Below, in pieces: positions 1-8,921 of a DNA stretch of 18,289 bases. Every line of letters begins with the position of its first letter. The stretch's first letter is position 1. The notes under the pieces were generated by a model. The model made no database searches. It was not told the origin of the DNA and saw nothing but the letters and a program-made list of their open reading frames with translations. The stretch lies in NCBI GenBank assembly GCA_022578965.1, contig MU400959.1:1-18289 (forward strand), read 5' to 3'. A program made the translations under genes and the position numbers. The DNA comes from Xylaria sp. FL1777. Lineage: Eukaryota; Ascomycota; Sordariomycetes; Xylariales; Xylariaceae.

Positions 1-324
1 TGTATGGCTTGGTCTGTATGGCTAGGTCCGTATGGCTAGGTCTGTATGGCTAGGTCTGTATATATGGCTTGGTCCGTATGGCTAGGTCTGTATGGCTAGG
101 TCTGTATGGCTAGGTCCGTATGGCTTGGTCCGTATGGCTAGGTCTATATGGCTTGGTCCGTATGGCTAGGTCCGTATGGCTAGGTCTATATGTATAGAAG
201 GGTCCGTATGGCTTGGTCTATATGTATGGAAGGGTCTGTATGGCTAGGTCCGTACGGCTTGGTCTATATGTATGGAAGGGTCTGTATGGCTAGGTCTGTA
301 TGGCTAGGTCCGTATGGCTTGGTC
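1..324. repeat. 14/18-bp minisatellite array
   Basis: About 22 head-to-tail units. Most are 14 bp of the type TGTATGGCTAGGTC; four are 18 bp, three of which carry the variant core TATGGAAGGGTC or TATAGAAGGGTC. Units differ mainly by C/T and G/A changes at the start of the unit (CGTATGG, TGTATGG, TATATGG), plus an A/T change in GGCTAGG versus GGCTTGG. The array begins at the window edge, so its true length is unknown. It is far less A+T-rich than the rest of the window. It decays into two diverged pieces (TGTGGCTAAG, TTGTGGCTAAAG) just after 324. Confidence 0.95.
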
Positions 325-524
325 TGTGGCTAAGTTGTGGCTAAAGCGTTCAAAAATATTGTGCGCTTATCTACAACCAACCAAAGCGCTCAGAATTGCA
401 AGGTACATGATTAACCCTTCTCGGAGAAACTAACCGCATTAGGCCACTGCGTTTTCTCTCTCCCTTTGTCCTTGATCTTCTATTTTATTGTTTTACTTCG
501 TTTTACTTATTATAACGTTAACGT

Positions 525-564
525 AAGGTTTTCTTTCTTATTACTCCGTAATGCAGAAAACCTT
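525..564. repeat. Small inverted repeat (10-bp arms, 20-nt loop)
   Basis: AAGGTTTTCT (525-534) is the reverse complement of AGAAAACCTT (555-564), with a 20-nt loop. It could form a hairpin, but nothing nearby shows a transcript, so a terminator role is not supported. Confidence 0.5.
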
Positions 565-609
565 CGGCTATAAAAAGTTTTTTAAAAAAAAATAGAAATA
601 TATTAGCAT

Positions 610-614
610 AATAA
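610..614. repeat. Target-site duplication, left copy (AATAA)
   Basis: The five bases before the left LTR are AATAA, identical to the five bases after the right LTR (8348-8352). A 5-bp duplication is typical of Ty3/gypsy integration and confirms that the two LTRs belong to one insertion. Confidence 0.85.
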
Positions 615-1130
615 TGTAATAGACCTGTTATACATCAATATAACAGGTTTGCCTTTAAGGTTTTAATTTACAGGTAATAATAGAATCCTTAACAGTAGTT
701 CATTAAAGAGGTTTTTAAGGTACTCCTACTACTATATATTAATAGAAATCTTAAAAAATTAAGAATAATAAATATATTAATGCTTAGCAGTTATAAAAAA
801 TTAATAGCTAAAAAACTAAAAACTAAGTAAATAACTAAATATAAAAAGTGCATAATTATATAAACAAAAAAAACAGTAGTAGTAATTTATAAACGTTGTT
901 TTTTTTAATAAACTTAATGCTATATTGTTTTAAGTTTAAAGCTTAATAAACTTAACGTTTAAATTTGTTAAGTTTAAAGCTTAATAAACTTAACGCTTAA
1001 GTTTATTAAGTCTATGCATTAAACCCTTATAATAGTTTAAATACATATTTTTTTAATAAATAGGACTTTTTTTACGCATGTTTTTTTTATATCTAGCTTT
1101 TAACTAGCTTAGTTAACTCATTTTGTAACA
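615..1130 (-). repeat. 3' LTR of the gypsy element
   Basis: This 516-bp LTR aligns without net length change to 7832-8347. It begins TGTAATAGACC and ends TTTTGTAACA on the plus strand. Differences from its partner are almost all C/T or G/A. Its outer (left) part keeps G/C such as GACCTG and AACAGG, where the partner reads AACTTG and AATAGG. Its inner end is heavily converted: ATCTAGCTTTTAACTAG here against ACCTGGCCTCCAACCGG in the partner. Confidence 0.93.
932..1012. repeat. 38-bp tandem duplication inside the LTR
   Basis: AAGTTTAAAGCTTAATAAAC starts at 932 and again at 970, a 38-bp period, followed by a partial third copy (CTTAAGTTTATTAAGTCT). The partner LTR has the same arrangement, with copies starting at 8149 and 8187, so the duplication was present before insertion. 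Such sub-repeats in LTRs often lie in the U3 promoter region; that role is inference here. Confidence 0.8.
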
Positions 1131-1146
1131 TTATTTTCTTTTTTTT
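1131..1146 (-). promoter_or_regulatory. Candidate polypurine tract
   Basis: On the minus strand the bases directly before the 3' LTR read AAAAAAAAGAAAATAA, an all-purine run except for one T next to the LTR. Its position abutting the 3' LTR is where an LTR retrotransposon keeps its plus-strand primer. Any original G has probably become A, so the exact limits cannot be fixed. Confidence 0.5.
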
Positions 1147-1332
1147 ATAATTGTTGTTCTAATAATTCTATATTTCCTTTTTTGTAAGTTTTTTTCCTTT
1201 ATTTTTTGTTTTTTGTTTTTTGCGCTTATTATATTTAGTAAGGTTTTTAAAAAACCTCGCTTATTACGTTTTAAACAAAAAGCTTAACAAAATTTTGCTT
1301 TGCTTTTCTTTATTAAACTAAAATTAATTAAA

Positions 1333-1818
1333 ATAGCTTTATGTTTTTGCTGCAATTGTTATAGCATAAAATGTTTAATATTAAAATTTAACTTTAATCG
1401 ATGTATTAAATGTATTACAACTAAACAAACAAATTATAACGCCGGAGGTTTGTTTTTAGAGCAAATGTAGCAGCTTACTTCTTAGCACAAAAAGCTAAAA
1501 AATAAATTAAACTTGCTAATAAAAAAGCATAAAAGAATAAATGTAAAAATCTGCTGTTTTAAGCAATAAAAAAAACTATAGCAAAAAAAAATAGCTATTA
1601 CTATAGCTTATAGTTTAAATAATTTAAAAAAGCTTAAGCAAATTAAAGCAAAAAAACGCTATATAGCTAAAAAACAAAAATAGCGCGTTAAAGCAGCATA
1701 ATAATTGCTAGTTGTTCTTCCAAAGTTTAATTAAAATGTACTAAACGCTTTGTTTAAAATTAATCTCTTTTTTTTAGCTCTAGCTAATTAAAATATTAAC
1801 AGTAAAACTAGTTTATAA
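1333..1818 (+). pseudogene. Antisense relic: Cys-rich zinc-finger-like, coiled-coil protein gene
   Basis: One plus-strand frame runs about 162 codons from ATA at 1333 (probably a converted ATG, followed by GCT) to TAA at 1816, interrupted by roughly nine TAA/TAG codons. Near the N-terminus are cysteines at codons 1348, 1357, 1372, 1402 and 1411: C-x2-C-x4-C-x9-C-x2-C. A Tyr codon TAT, eight residues after the last one, may be a converted TGT. A glycine pair (AGG) and the motif LFLEQM follow. The remaining ~120 residues are K/E/Q/L-rich and look helical (LTS, HKKLKNKLNLLIKK, YSLNNLKKLKQIKAKK). Small fungal proteins with a Cys cluster followed by a charged coiled coil are, from general knowledge, common in repeat-rich ascomycete DNA. 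It lies between integrase and the 3' LTR, opposite in sense to pol. The alternative is a fragment of another transposon nested in the element; no second duplication is visible. Confidence 0.6.
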
Positions 1819-2554
1819 TTATTTTAGCAGTTTTTAAATGTTTCTTAAGTTTTTAAGTATTATTAGCATATAAATATTTTTTTTATTTAACAAAATACTC
1901 TAAATCGTTATTATTTTAACAAAAATCCAATATATTTTTAACTTTATAAGTGTTTTAATTTGTTTTTATCTTTAGTTATGTTTTAATAAATGTTTTAATA
2001 AATACTAGTTCTAGTAAAAAAATATAAAAAATAAAGTAAATTTGCATATTTTTTAATAATAATAGTTTATAATTAGTAAATAAAATAATTTCTTTAATCT
2101 TAAAAAAGCTAAGTTTTTTAAATTTTAATTTATTGCTTAGTTATTTTATTTTAATTTAAAAAATATTAATATTTGCATTTTGTTTTTGTTGTAGCAAATA
2201 AACTTTGTTTTCTTTTTTAAAGGTTAGTTCTTTAGTTTGTTTTTTATTGTAGTATACTAACATCCGTTATTATAAAAATTAAAAGCATAATTATAGTTTA
2301 GCTTATAACGTTTTAATCTTTATTATAATAATTCTTGCTTGAAGTGCTATAGTTAAAATAACAAGTACCTTTATTAATGTTTTTTCTTGTTTTTTAATAG
2401 TTGCTTGCTATTTATAAATAGCTTTATGCAAAAATATATTTATATTTTTATTTGTTAATATATTATATAAAATTTATACTATTAGTAATAGTTTTATTTA
2501 ATTATTTTATTAATAATTAATATAACTTTATAAATATTGTTTTAATATTTAGTT
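1819..2554 (-). other. Pol C-terminal tail region, unassigned
   Basis: The plus strand is T-rich here, as over the rest of pol, so the minus strand is probably the coding sense and should hold the end of integrase. Frames are too broken for me to name a domain. I found no convincing chromodomain. The short strip 1131-1332 encodes a lysine-rich minus-strand peptide that could be the last part of the polyprotein. Confidence 0.4.
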
Positions 2555-2875
2555 TAGTTTTTTTGTTTGTTTATTTATTTATAAGTAGTAAGCAATTAAA
2601 AACTTTAGTTTAACACTAATAAGTTTAAAAAAGCTAGTTTTAAACTTAAAAGTAAACAATTTATTTTAGTTTAAAACAATTTTTTTTAGTAGCTTATGCT
2701 TATTTAAATATTAGCGTATAAAAACATATGCAAGTTGTTTAGCTATTATATTTCCTTTAAACAGTAAAAAGTAAGCATACTTAGTAAATTTATTAATAAT
2801 AATTTATATTCTATTATATTATACTTTTATAACTAAATTAGTTAATAAAAATAATGCTATAATAAAATCTTAAGC
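2555..2875 (-). pseudogene. Ty3/gypsy integrase catalytic-core relic
   Basis: Reading the minus strand downward, DFIIAL appears at about 2869-2855 and retains the first catalytic Asp. About 20 codons later comes IIINKFTKYAYFLLFK (around 2800-2755), the gypsy segment usually written with VDRF; the Asp is now Asn (plus-strand 2792-2794). Further on is SVKLKFLIAYYL, followed by codons TAA ATA AAT AAA CAA ACA AAA (2581-2561). Position by position that is the integrase motif QTDGQTE with Q to stop, T to I, D to N, G to K and the catalytic E to K. Two of the three DDE residues are therefore gone. The enzyme would have inserted the cDNA into chromatin. The upstream HHCC domain should lie at about 2.9-3.1 kb, but I could not place its residues. 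Confidence 0.85.
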
Positions 2876-3499
2876 AATAATATGCTATGCTTATTTAAAT
2901 ATTTATATAAGTTATAGCAGTTTATAAAGCTTATATTAAACTATTTTAGCTTTATTGCAAATATTGCATTTTTTTATAATAAATTTAACTATGTTTTATA
3001 GTCCTAAAAAATTGTACTTTTTCTGTAGTTATTAAACTATTTTTGTTGCTCTTTAGTATTTATATAATAAGTGTTCGTAGAATTTTTTAATAAACTTGTT
3101 TCGTAAAGATTTCAATAAATAAACCTTATGTTTATATATTAGCTTGTTATTTTTTAATCTTTTGTATTTTTGTAATTATGCTAACTTCTTTAAGTTATAA
3201 GCTTATTATAGCTATATATTTATAAGGTTTTTAAATATAATTTTAACTTTTAAGCTTTTATTTCTTTAGGAATATAATATTTAAATGTTTTTTTTTAGAA
3301 CTTTAAATCCCTTTTAACCTTGTTAACTAAGTATATTTGCTTAAATGTTTTTTTTTTTCTTAATATAATATATCTTAAAATTAAATTTAAAAAAAAAAAC
3401 TATCTAATTTTTATGTTGTTTAGTAATCTTTTATATAATTATAAATTTTGTTAAGTTTTAATAATTTAAATAAATCTTAATTAGCTTTGTAGTTCTTAT

Positions 3500-3690
3500 A
3501 AAGAACAGTTTTTACTTTTTAAGTACTATAATAATTGCAAGCAGTTTTTTGTTATATATAAAGTATTATAATGCTACGTTTTATAGTGCTTTAAAATAAT
3601 AAGCTACTAAGTGCTATTTTTTGTTGTTTTTTAGTTGTTTTAAAACTTCTGCAATTATACTATTTAAAGCATTTATTTTTAGCTTCTTTT
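3500..3690 (-). pseudogene. Ty3/gypsy RNase H relic
   Basis: On the minus strand a frame reads ALNSIIAEVLKQLKNNKK, stop, HLVAYYFKAL, stop, NVAL, stop, YFIYNKKLLAIII. This matches the gypsy RNase H block in which a Gly/Val-rich strand is followed by a short linker, Trp-His-Pro-Val, a Tyr-Ser-Arg-Ala-Leu type segment and a Tyr-Asp-Glu-Leu-Leu-Ala helix. The Trp and Pro are now a stop and Leu, the Ser is Phe, and the Asp/Glu of the last helix are Asn/Lys. All changes fit C-to-T on one strand or the other. The domain would degrade the RNA of the RNA/DNA hybrid. It sits downstream of RT and upstream of integrase, as expected. Confidence 0.8.
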
Positions 3691-4084
3691 TTTTTTATAG
3701 GTTAAGTAGTTTAACTATAAAGTTAAAAATAACTCTTAGTTTTAGTTCTTTAAAAGCTTTTTAAGCTTTTTTTAAAATTAAAAAGAACTTTTTTTTATAT
3801 TTCTTCCTTGTATACTTTATAAAATAAAATGCTATTTTCCTAAAGTCTTAAATTAATATTTAAATATAGTTCAAAAATCCTAATGCTTGTTATATATTTA
3901 TAATAATAGCTAAGTTAAATATCTTTTAGTTTTATATTGTATTAATTTTTAACTATTAAATCTATATTTGTTTTAAAGTAATCATAAATCCTAAAAAGTC
4001 GATTTTTTATGTATGCTATATATACTTTTTTGTATTAAGTTATAATTCTGCTTGTTTAAGTATTTTTAATACTTAAGTTACATG

Positions 4085-4275
4085 TTTTTTATGTTCTTTT
4101 AATGTTTTAAAGTAAATCAAGATATTATTTAAATAAATAAATATAAACTTGTTTAAAAACTTCTATAAAATTGTTATTATTATGTATTAAAAGCTAGCTA
4201 GTACGTTCTATAGTTTTTATAGCATAACTATATATTTATATAGTTTATATATTGTTTATATAGCAGTTTTTCATT
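4085..4275 (-). pseudogene. Ty3/gypsy reverse transcriptase relic (palm motifs)
   Basis: At 4135-4121 the minus strand encodes YLNNI, in the context FIFIYLNNILIYFKTLKEHK. This is the YLDDI catalytic box with both metal-binding Asp codons (GAT) turned into AAT. Upstream in sense (about 4275-4190) a frame reads KTAI, stop, TIYKLYKYIVML, stop, KL, stop, NVLAS. It aligns residue by residue with the gypsy KTAF...YGLYEYLVMPFGLTNAPAS region, with Gly to Lys, Glu to Lys, Pro to Leu and Arg/Gln-type codons to stops. The enzyme would have copied element RNA into cDNA; with Asn-Asn in the active site it is dead. The RT N-terminus should extend to about 4.6 kb but is too decayed to delimit. Confidence 0.88.
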
Positions 4276-6779
4276 TTTTTTCTTTAGCTATTTTAATAGC
4301 ATAATATTTATTTAAAATATTAACTGCTATAAACTATTTTGCTTAACTAATATTTTCTTTTATAGTTATTAATAAAATAAGAAAATATTTATTTACAATA
4401 ATAATTACGTTTAATAGTTAATAATTAATTATTACTTGCTATACTAGTTTTCTTTTTTTATTAATTAGTTATTTTTTATTTTTTATTTTAAGTATTAGTA
4501 CTATAAAGTATTTAACAAATAACTAAAACTTTTTTAAGAATTTTTTTGCTAGATTTTTCTAAATATATTTTTATAAAGCGTTTGTTTTGTTTAAACTTAT
4601 ATAATATACTTAATAAAGCTTTAGTTAATATTTCTTCTTAATAAAAATATAGTAGTTCTATAAGCTATATTTAAAAAGTTTTCCTTTTTTTTTTTCTTTA
4701 AATAGTTTATAAAATTTGTAATATACTTTTAGTATTTTATTTAAGATTTTTTTTGCAATTTTTCTGATTTTCTTGCTTTATTTTTTGCTTTTTTAATTAA
4801 TAGTTTTTGCTTTCTATTAAATTAAAAGGTTGCTAATTTTTAGCTATAATATTTCTAAAATAATGTTATAATTAAATATATCGGCAATATTTAATATAAT
4901 TTGTTTTTTATGTTTTTATATAAATATATTAAAAAGTTTAATTTTTTTAAGTATATAACTATTATTATAGCTAAAAGTGCTTTTATTAAATCTTTTAATT
5001 TTTTAAGATTTTTGCTTATATTTTTAGGAAATTTTATTTTGTTTTACTACTTTAAATAAAATTATATTAACTTATGCTTTTAAGTTAATTAAAGTGTTAT
5101 ATTTCTTTTTTTAATATATAAATTTAATTTTAAATTAGTTTTACTAGTTATTATATTAAACTTTACGTAAGGCTTTAGTTTTTTTAGCTATTTGCTGCCT
5201 TTTTAGCAAGTGCTTATTTTGTTTTTTAACTTTTTTTTGTTAAATGTTTAAATGCTTATTTTATTTTGCACTTTAGATATTATTGCGTTTTGTTCTGTTT
5301 TTGCTTTTAATTAAGCTTTAAATTGCAGTTTTTAAGCTTTTTTGCTTTTAGTAACTATTTTTTAGTACAATTATGCTTTAATTAGCTAATAATATTTATA
5401 ATAGTTATTTTTACATTTTTTTAAACTAATGTTATAAATATAATTAAAATTCTCTTTAAATATTGCAAATCTTTATAGATTTTTATAGTAAACTATAGTT
5501 ATAATTAACTATTTTAATTTATAAAAGTTTTATATTTTTGTTTTTATAATTTGTTTAAAAAACTAATTATTTTTTAATTTATTAAGTAAGTATTAGTAGC
5601 AATAATATACTATATAGTAATTTTATAGTACTTTATTATGTTTTAAATTTTTTAAGCATAAAATATTATTATTGTTTTTTATTATAGTTTTATTATAGTA
5701 ATAACTTTTAGTAATTAATTAAATTGCTAGTTTTAGTTTTTAAAACATATTAGTTTTTGTACTAACTATTAATGCTTTTTTGTTTTGTTATATTTAAAGC
5801 AGTTTAAGCTATAAAAATACTTTGTTTATTTTTATTAGTTTTTTTTCTATAGTGTTTTTTATAGCTTTTAATTTTATTTGTTTTTGCTTTAAAGTTTTAT
5901 AAGTTTTATTTTTTTAAGTTTACTTAACAACTAAATGTTTTAGTAGTTTATAATTAGTTTAATAACTATATTATTTATAGTTATAGTTTTATTTCTTTAA
6001 ACATAACTTTTCTTTAAGCTATATTTTAAGCTTTAGTAGTTTAAAGTTTTTATAGTTTTATAAGTCTGCTAACTATATTAATTTATTACTTTTTATTATT
6101 TGTTACTTTTAGTTAAACTATTTTTTTAAGTTATATATTAAATAACTTTAATTGTTTATATAGCAAATATATTTTTTTGTAATTTGTTTTAATAACTGCA
6201 AAGCTTTTAAATAATATTTATATGTTTGTTTATTTTAACTTATATAAATAAAACATTTAAATTTGTTTAATATAGCACTTCTGTTTTAACTTAAAACAGC
6301 AATTTTATACTTTTGCTTTAAAAACATATTTTTTAAATTGCTTTATTGTTTTTTATTGTTTTAAACTTTTATAACTTATACTTTTTTTTTAAGTTAAAAA
6401 ATCTTTCTTTTTTTATAGCTTTTTTTTTTGTTTTTTTTTTTAGATTAACATTATTTTTAAAAGTATTTTTTTTTTTTATAGTTATAACATTTAACTTTGA
6501 ACATATTTTAGGATTATTATTTTTAAACTTTACTAATTTGCTTAAATCTTTATTTAATATTCTTTTAAGTATTTTTTTTTTTGTTTTTTTTAGTTTTTTT
6601 AGTTTTAAAGTACCAGTTAAATAATTATTAATTAATTATAATAGCTATATTAATATACGTATTAATTTTTGCTAGTTTATTTATTTTATATAGTTTATTT
6701 TAAATTTAAGTCTTAAGTTTACTATAAAATAAGTAAAACAGTATAAGCTTAAGCAATTTTAAGATTACTATTAATTGTT
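4276..6779 (-). other. Decayed RT N-terminus, protease and gag C-terminus zone
   Basis: By position this should hold the start of RT, the aspartic protease and the rest of gag. I could not find a convincing protease Asp-Ser-Gly box or a CCHC zinc knuckle; both would be badly hit by the mutation process. At 6346-6624 the minus strand is a lysine-rich run, probably once Glu/Lys-rich. Its plus-strand mirror image is an open frame made of Phe and Leu, which is not a gene. Confidence 0.45.
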
Positions 6780-7105
6780 TAAATTTTATAGCATAATTTA
6801 CTGCTGCTTTTGTTTGTTTTAAACAATAAAATGCTTTTTTTGCGTGTTTTACTTTTTAAGTATTTTTAAATAATGCTTTTATTTAATTTTTAAACTTAAT
6901 GTAGTTTTTAAAAATTTTTTTTGTTTTTAGCTTAAAGTTAGTTAACTTATTAGCTTTTAAAAAATTCTTTAAAATAAGTTAAAACTATTTTAGTACTTTT
7001 TCTAACAAAAATTATAAAGTAATTATTACTTTTTAATTTTCTTTTGTAATAGTAATAAAATGCTATTTTAAATAAAGTTTAGCGTAAATTAAAAAGGCTT
7101 TTATA
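6780..7105 (-). pseudogene. Gag capsid-like relic
   Basis: One minus-strand frame starting near 7105 reads KAFLIYAKLYLK, stop, HFITITKEN, stop, KVIITL, stop, FLLEKVLK, stop, F, stop, LILKNFLKANKLTNF. After a lysine-rich bridge comes YIKFKN, stop, IKALFKNT, stop, KVKHAKKSILLFKTNKSSSKLCY. The pattern follows fungal gypsy gag capsids: a run ending LxWFxPxLxxFL, then a FxxxxxxLFGxxxxxxxAExxLxxLxQ segment and a SxxxYAxxF segment. The Trp and Pro positions are now stops or Leu. Gag would form the virus-like particle. It is the first coding domain after the 5' LTR on the minus strand, which agrees with the assigned orientation. Confidence 0.7.
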
Positions 7106-7831
7106 TTTGTAAATCTATTATAAAGTTTTAAAGCAATAAGTTTAAAACCTTTAATGTTTAGCATTTTTAATATTATAAATAATTTTAATAGTAAAAGCAG
7201 CAGTAATAATAAAAAGTTAGATTTTTTATTTTAAGTTATTACTTTAAGTATAATAGTAATAAAAATAAGCATTAAGTTTGCTAATAGTAATATTAGCATT
7301 AATTATAGCATAATTATTTGTTTAAAACTTTAATTTGTTGTTATAATAACAGTTATTATTGCTGCTTTAATTATTATAGCTAATATTTACGCTAATTTAA
7401 AAGTTATAACATTTAGTATTTAAGCTGTTCTTTAAGTTAAAGCAATTAGTTTGCTTTATAGCGCTAGCGTTAATATTAGTTCTTTTTTATTACTACTGCT
7501 TAACTTTTTTTTTTTTGCTACTGCTTTTTTTTTAATAAAAGTAGCTAATAAAAATACTAAGATTTATTATTTTAGTACATTACTAGTTTTAAAAATCTTT
7601 AAGATTTTTAAACTTAATTTTTAATTTTTTATTTTTAGTAGTATAACCTAAATTTAGTTTATTAGTTATTAAATAAAGTTTATTTATATAATACTATTTA
7701 GCATTTTTGTTTTTTAAATATTTTTTTAATATACTTTTAAAAGTTTATTTTATAAATTGTTTATTATTTAACTCTTTATATTAGTATTTGTTTTTATATA
7801 TTAAGTTCTATTAATTAAAAAGCTATTAAAA
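7106..7831 (-). other. 5' leader and gag N-terminus zone
   Basis: This lies between the 5' LTR and the recognisable gag block. The expected primer-binding site would start at 7831 on the minus strand, which reads TTTTAATAGCTTTTTAATTA. I cannot match it to a tRNA 3' end because its G and C have been converted. No start codon can be chosen. Confidence 0.4.
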
Positions 7832-8347
7832 TATAATAAACTTGTTATATATTAATATAATAGGTTTGCTTTTAAGGTTTTAAGTTATAAATAATAATAG
7901 GATTTTTAATAGTAGTTCGTTAAGAAGGTTTTTAGGGTACTTTTATTACTATGCATTAATAAAAGTCTTAAAAAATTAAAAGTAATAAATATATTAATGC
8001 TTAGCAATTATAAAAAATTAATAGCTAAAAAGCTAAAAACTAAATAAATAACTAAATATAAAAAGTGCATAATTATATAAATAAAAAAAACAATAGTAAT
8101 AATCTATAAATGTTACTTTTTTTAATAGACTTAACGTTATATTGTTTTAAGTCTAAAGCTTAATAAACTTAACGCTTAAGTCCGTTAAGTTTAAGGCTTA
8201 ATAGACTTAACGCTTGAGTTTATCGAGTCCATGCATTAAACCCTCATAGTAGTTTAAATATATATTCTTTTAACGAATGGAACTTCTTCCGCGCATGCTT
8301 TCTTTACACCTGGCCTCCAACCGGCCTAGTTAACCCATTTCGTAACA
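7832..8347 (-). repeat. 5' LTR of the gypsy element
   Basis: It is the 516-bp partner of 615-1130. Its inner (left) end is strongly converted (TATAATAAACTTG for TGTAATAGACCTG, so the terminal TG has become TA). Its outer (right) last ~150 bp keep a G/C-rich original, for example TTCCGCGCATGC and CCTCCAACCGGCC. The 38-bp internal duplication is present (copies starting at 8149 and 8187). On the minus strand the LTR starts TGTTACGAAATGGG. Confidence 0.93.
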
Positions 8348-8352
8348 AATAA
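8348..8352. repeat. Target-site duplication, right copy (AATAA)
   Basis: The five bases directly after the right LTR equal 610-614. Confidence 0.85.
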
Positions 8353-8400
8353 TATTTAAGTATTAATATAAAATAGCAAAAAAGTAAACTATAAGATTAT

Positions 8401-8595
8401 AAAACGCCTTAAAAAATAAAATATTTATTTTATTAAGTAATAAGGCCTTAAAAAAGAAAATATTTATTCTATTAAATAATAAAGCCTTAAAAAAGAAAAT
8501 ATTTATTTTATTAAATAATAAGGCCTTAAAAAAGAAAATATTTATTTCATTAAGTAATAAAGCCTTAAAAAAAGAAATATTTATTAAAATAAATA
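8401..8595. repeat. 39-bp tandem repeat, five units
   Basis: Units start at 8401, 8440, 8479, 8518 and 8557 and follow the type ATAAGGCCTTAAAAAAGAAA then ATATTTATTTTATTAAATA. Units differ by G/A and T/C at a few sites (AAGGCC versus AAAGCC, TTTCATTAAG versus TTTTATTAAA). The last unit degenerates into an inverted AAATATTTATT/AATAAATATTT. Because 39 is a multiple of 3, the minus strand stays open for 83 codons with a 13-residue repeat (NIFFFKALLFNKI type). The low-complexity product, the lack of other coding evidence and the strictly repetitive origin make a real protein unlikely. Confidence 0.92.
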
Positions 8596-8921
8596 TTTTT
8601 TTTTTTAAAAGCATATATTAAATAAAAAAAAACTAAAAACACTTATTGCTAAGTTTATAAAAATTTTGCTATAATAATTACTTAGTTTAAAAAAGCTATA
8701 CTATTTTCCTTTTTAAGCTAAATTATATATATAAAAACTTAAAAAATAATATAAGCTAATAATAAACTGCAAGTAATAATAAACTTAAACTATTTAATGC
8801 AGTTTAATAAAATAATAATATATACATTTTTTTTAGTAAGTTTAAAAATATATTATGCTTTTTTATTAGCAGTTTGCTAAATAATATTATACATTTGCTA
8901 AATATTTATAGTTATTACTAG
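8596..8921. other. AT-rich stretch, no feature seen
   Basis: Mixed A- and T-runs with scattered GC dinucleotides. I see no reading frame, repeat or motif. Confidence 0.5.

Larger units (their letters stand above)
325..614. other. Near-normal G+C, apparently single-copy spacer
   Basis: This short stretch escaped most of the AT drift up to about 565. I see no convincing reading frame, RNA gene or family motif. It contains a perfect 10-bp palindrome, ACGTTAACGT (515-524). After about 570 it grades into AT-rich sequence that ends at the retroelement target site. It may represent pre-insertion host DNA or the edge of the minisatellite locus. Confidence 0.6.
615..8347 (-). mobile_element. Complete, RIP-inactivated Ty3/gypsy LTR retrotransposon
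   Basis: The element is 7733 bp: two 516-bp LTRs, an internal region of about 6.7 kb, and a 5-bp duplication AATAA on both sides. LTR ends are TGT...ACA, apart from one decayed TG at 7832. Orientation is minus, because gag, reverse transcriptase, RNase H and integrase relics are all read from high to low coordinates, in that order. RT before RNase H before integrase is the Ty3/gypsy order (copia has integrase first). Every domain carries TAA/TAG stops and Asp-to-Asn or Glu-to-Lys conversions, so it cannot move on its own. A relic gene on the opposite strand lies at 1333-1818. The surviving duplication shows that it inserted as an intact element and decayed in place. Confidence 0.93.

Noticed and set aside
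1..324. CRISPR-like array
   Set aside because: Units are directly adjacent with no unique spacers, so it is a minisatellite.
405..425. Telomere-like ATTAACCCTT
   Set aside because: A single occurrence with no tandem TTAGGG array; not evidence for a chromosome end.
1131..2500. Chromodomain at the integrase C-terminus
   Set aside because: I looked for the aromatic cage pattern on the minus strand and found only lysine-rich low complexity.
6346..6624. Plus-strand open frame of 92 codons, nearly all Phe/Leu/Ile
   Set aside because: It is the mirror image of a lysine-rich stretch of the minus-strand gag/pol relic. Its composition is a by-product of T-runs, and it has no motif.
7800..7831. tRNA primer-binding site next to the 5' LTR
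   Set aside because: The position is right but the bases are so AT-converted that no tRNA 3' end can be matched.
8363..8614. Minus-strand open frame of 83 codons with a 13-residue repeat
   Set aside because: It is open only because the 39-bp tandem repeat is a multiple of three. No coding context or upstream signal was seen.
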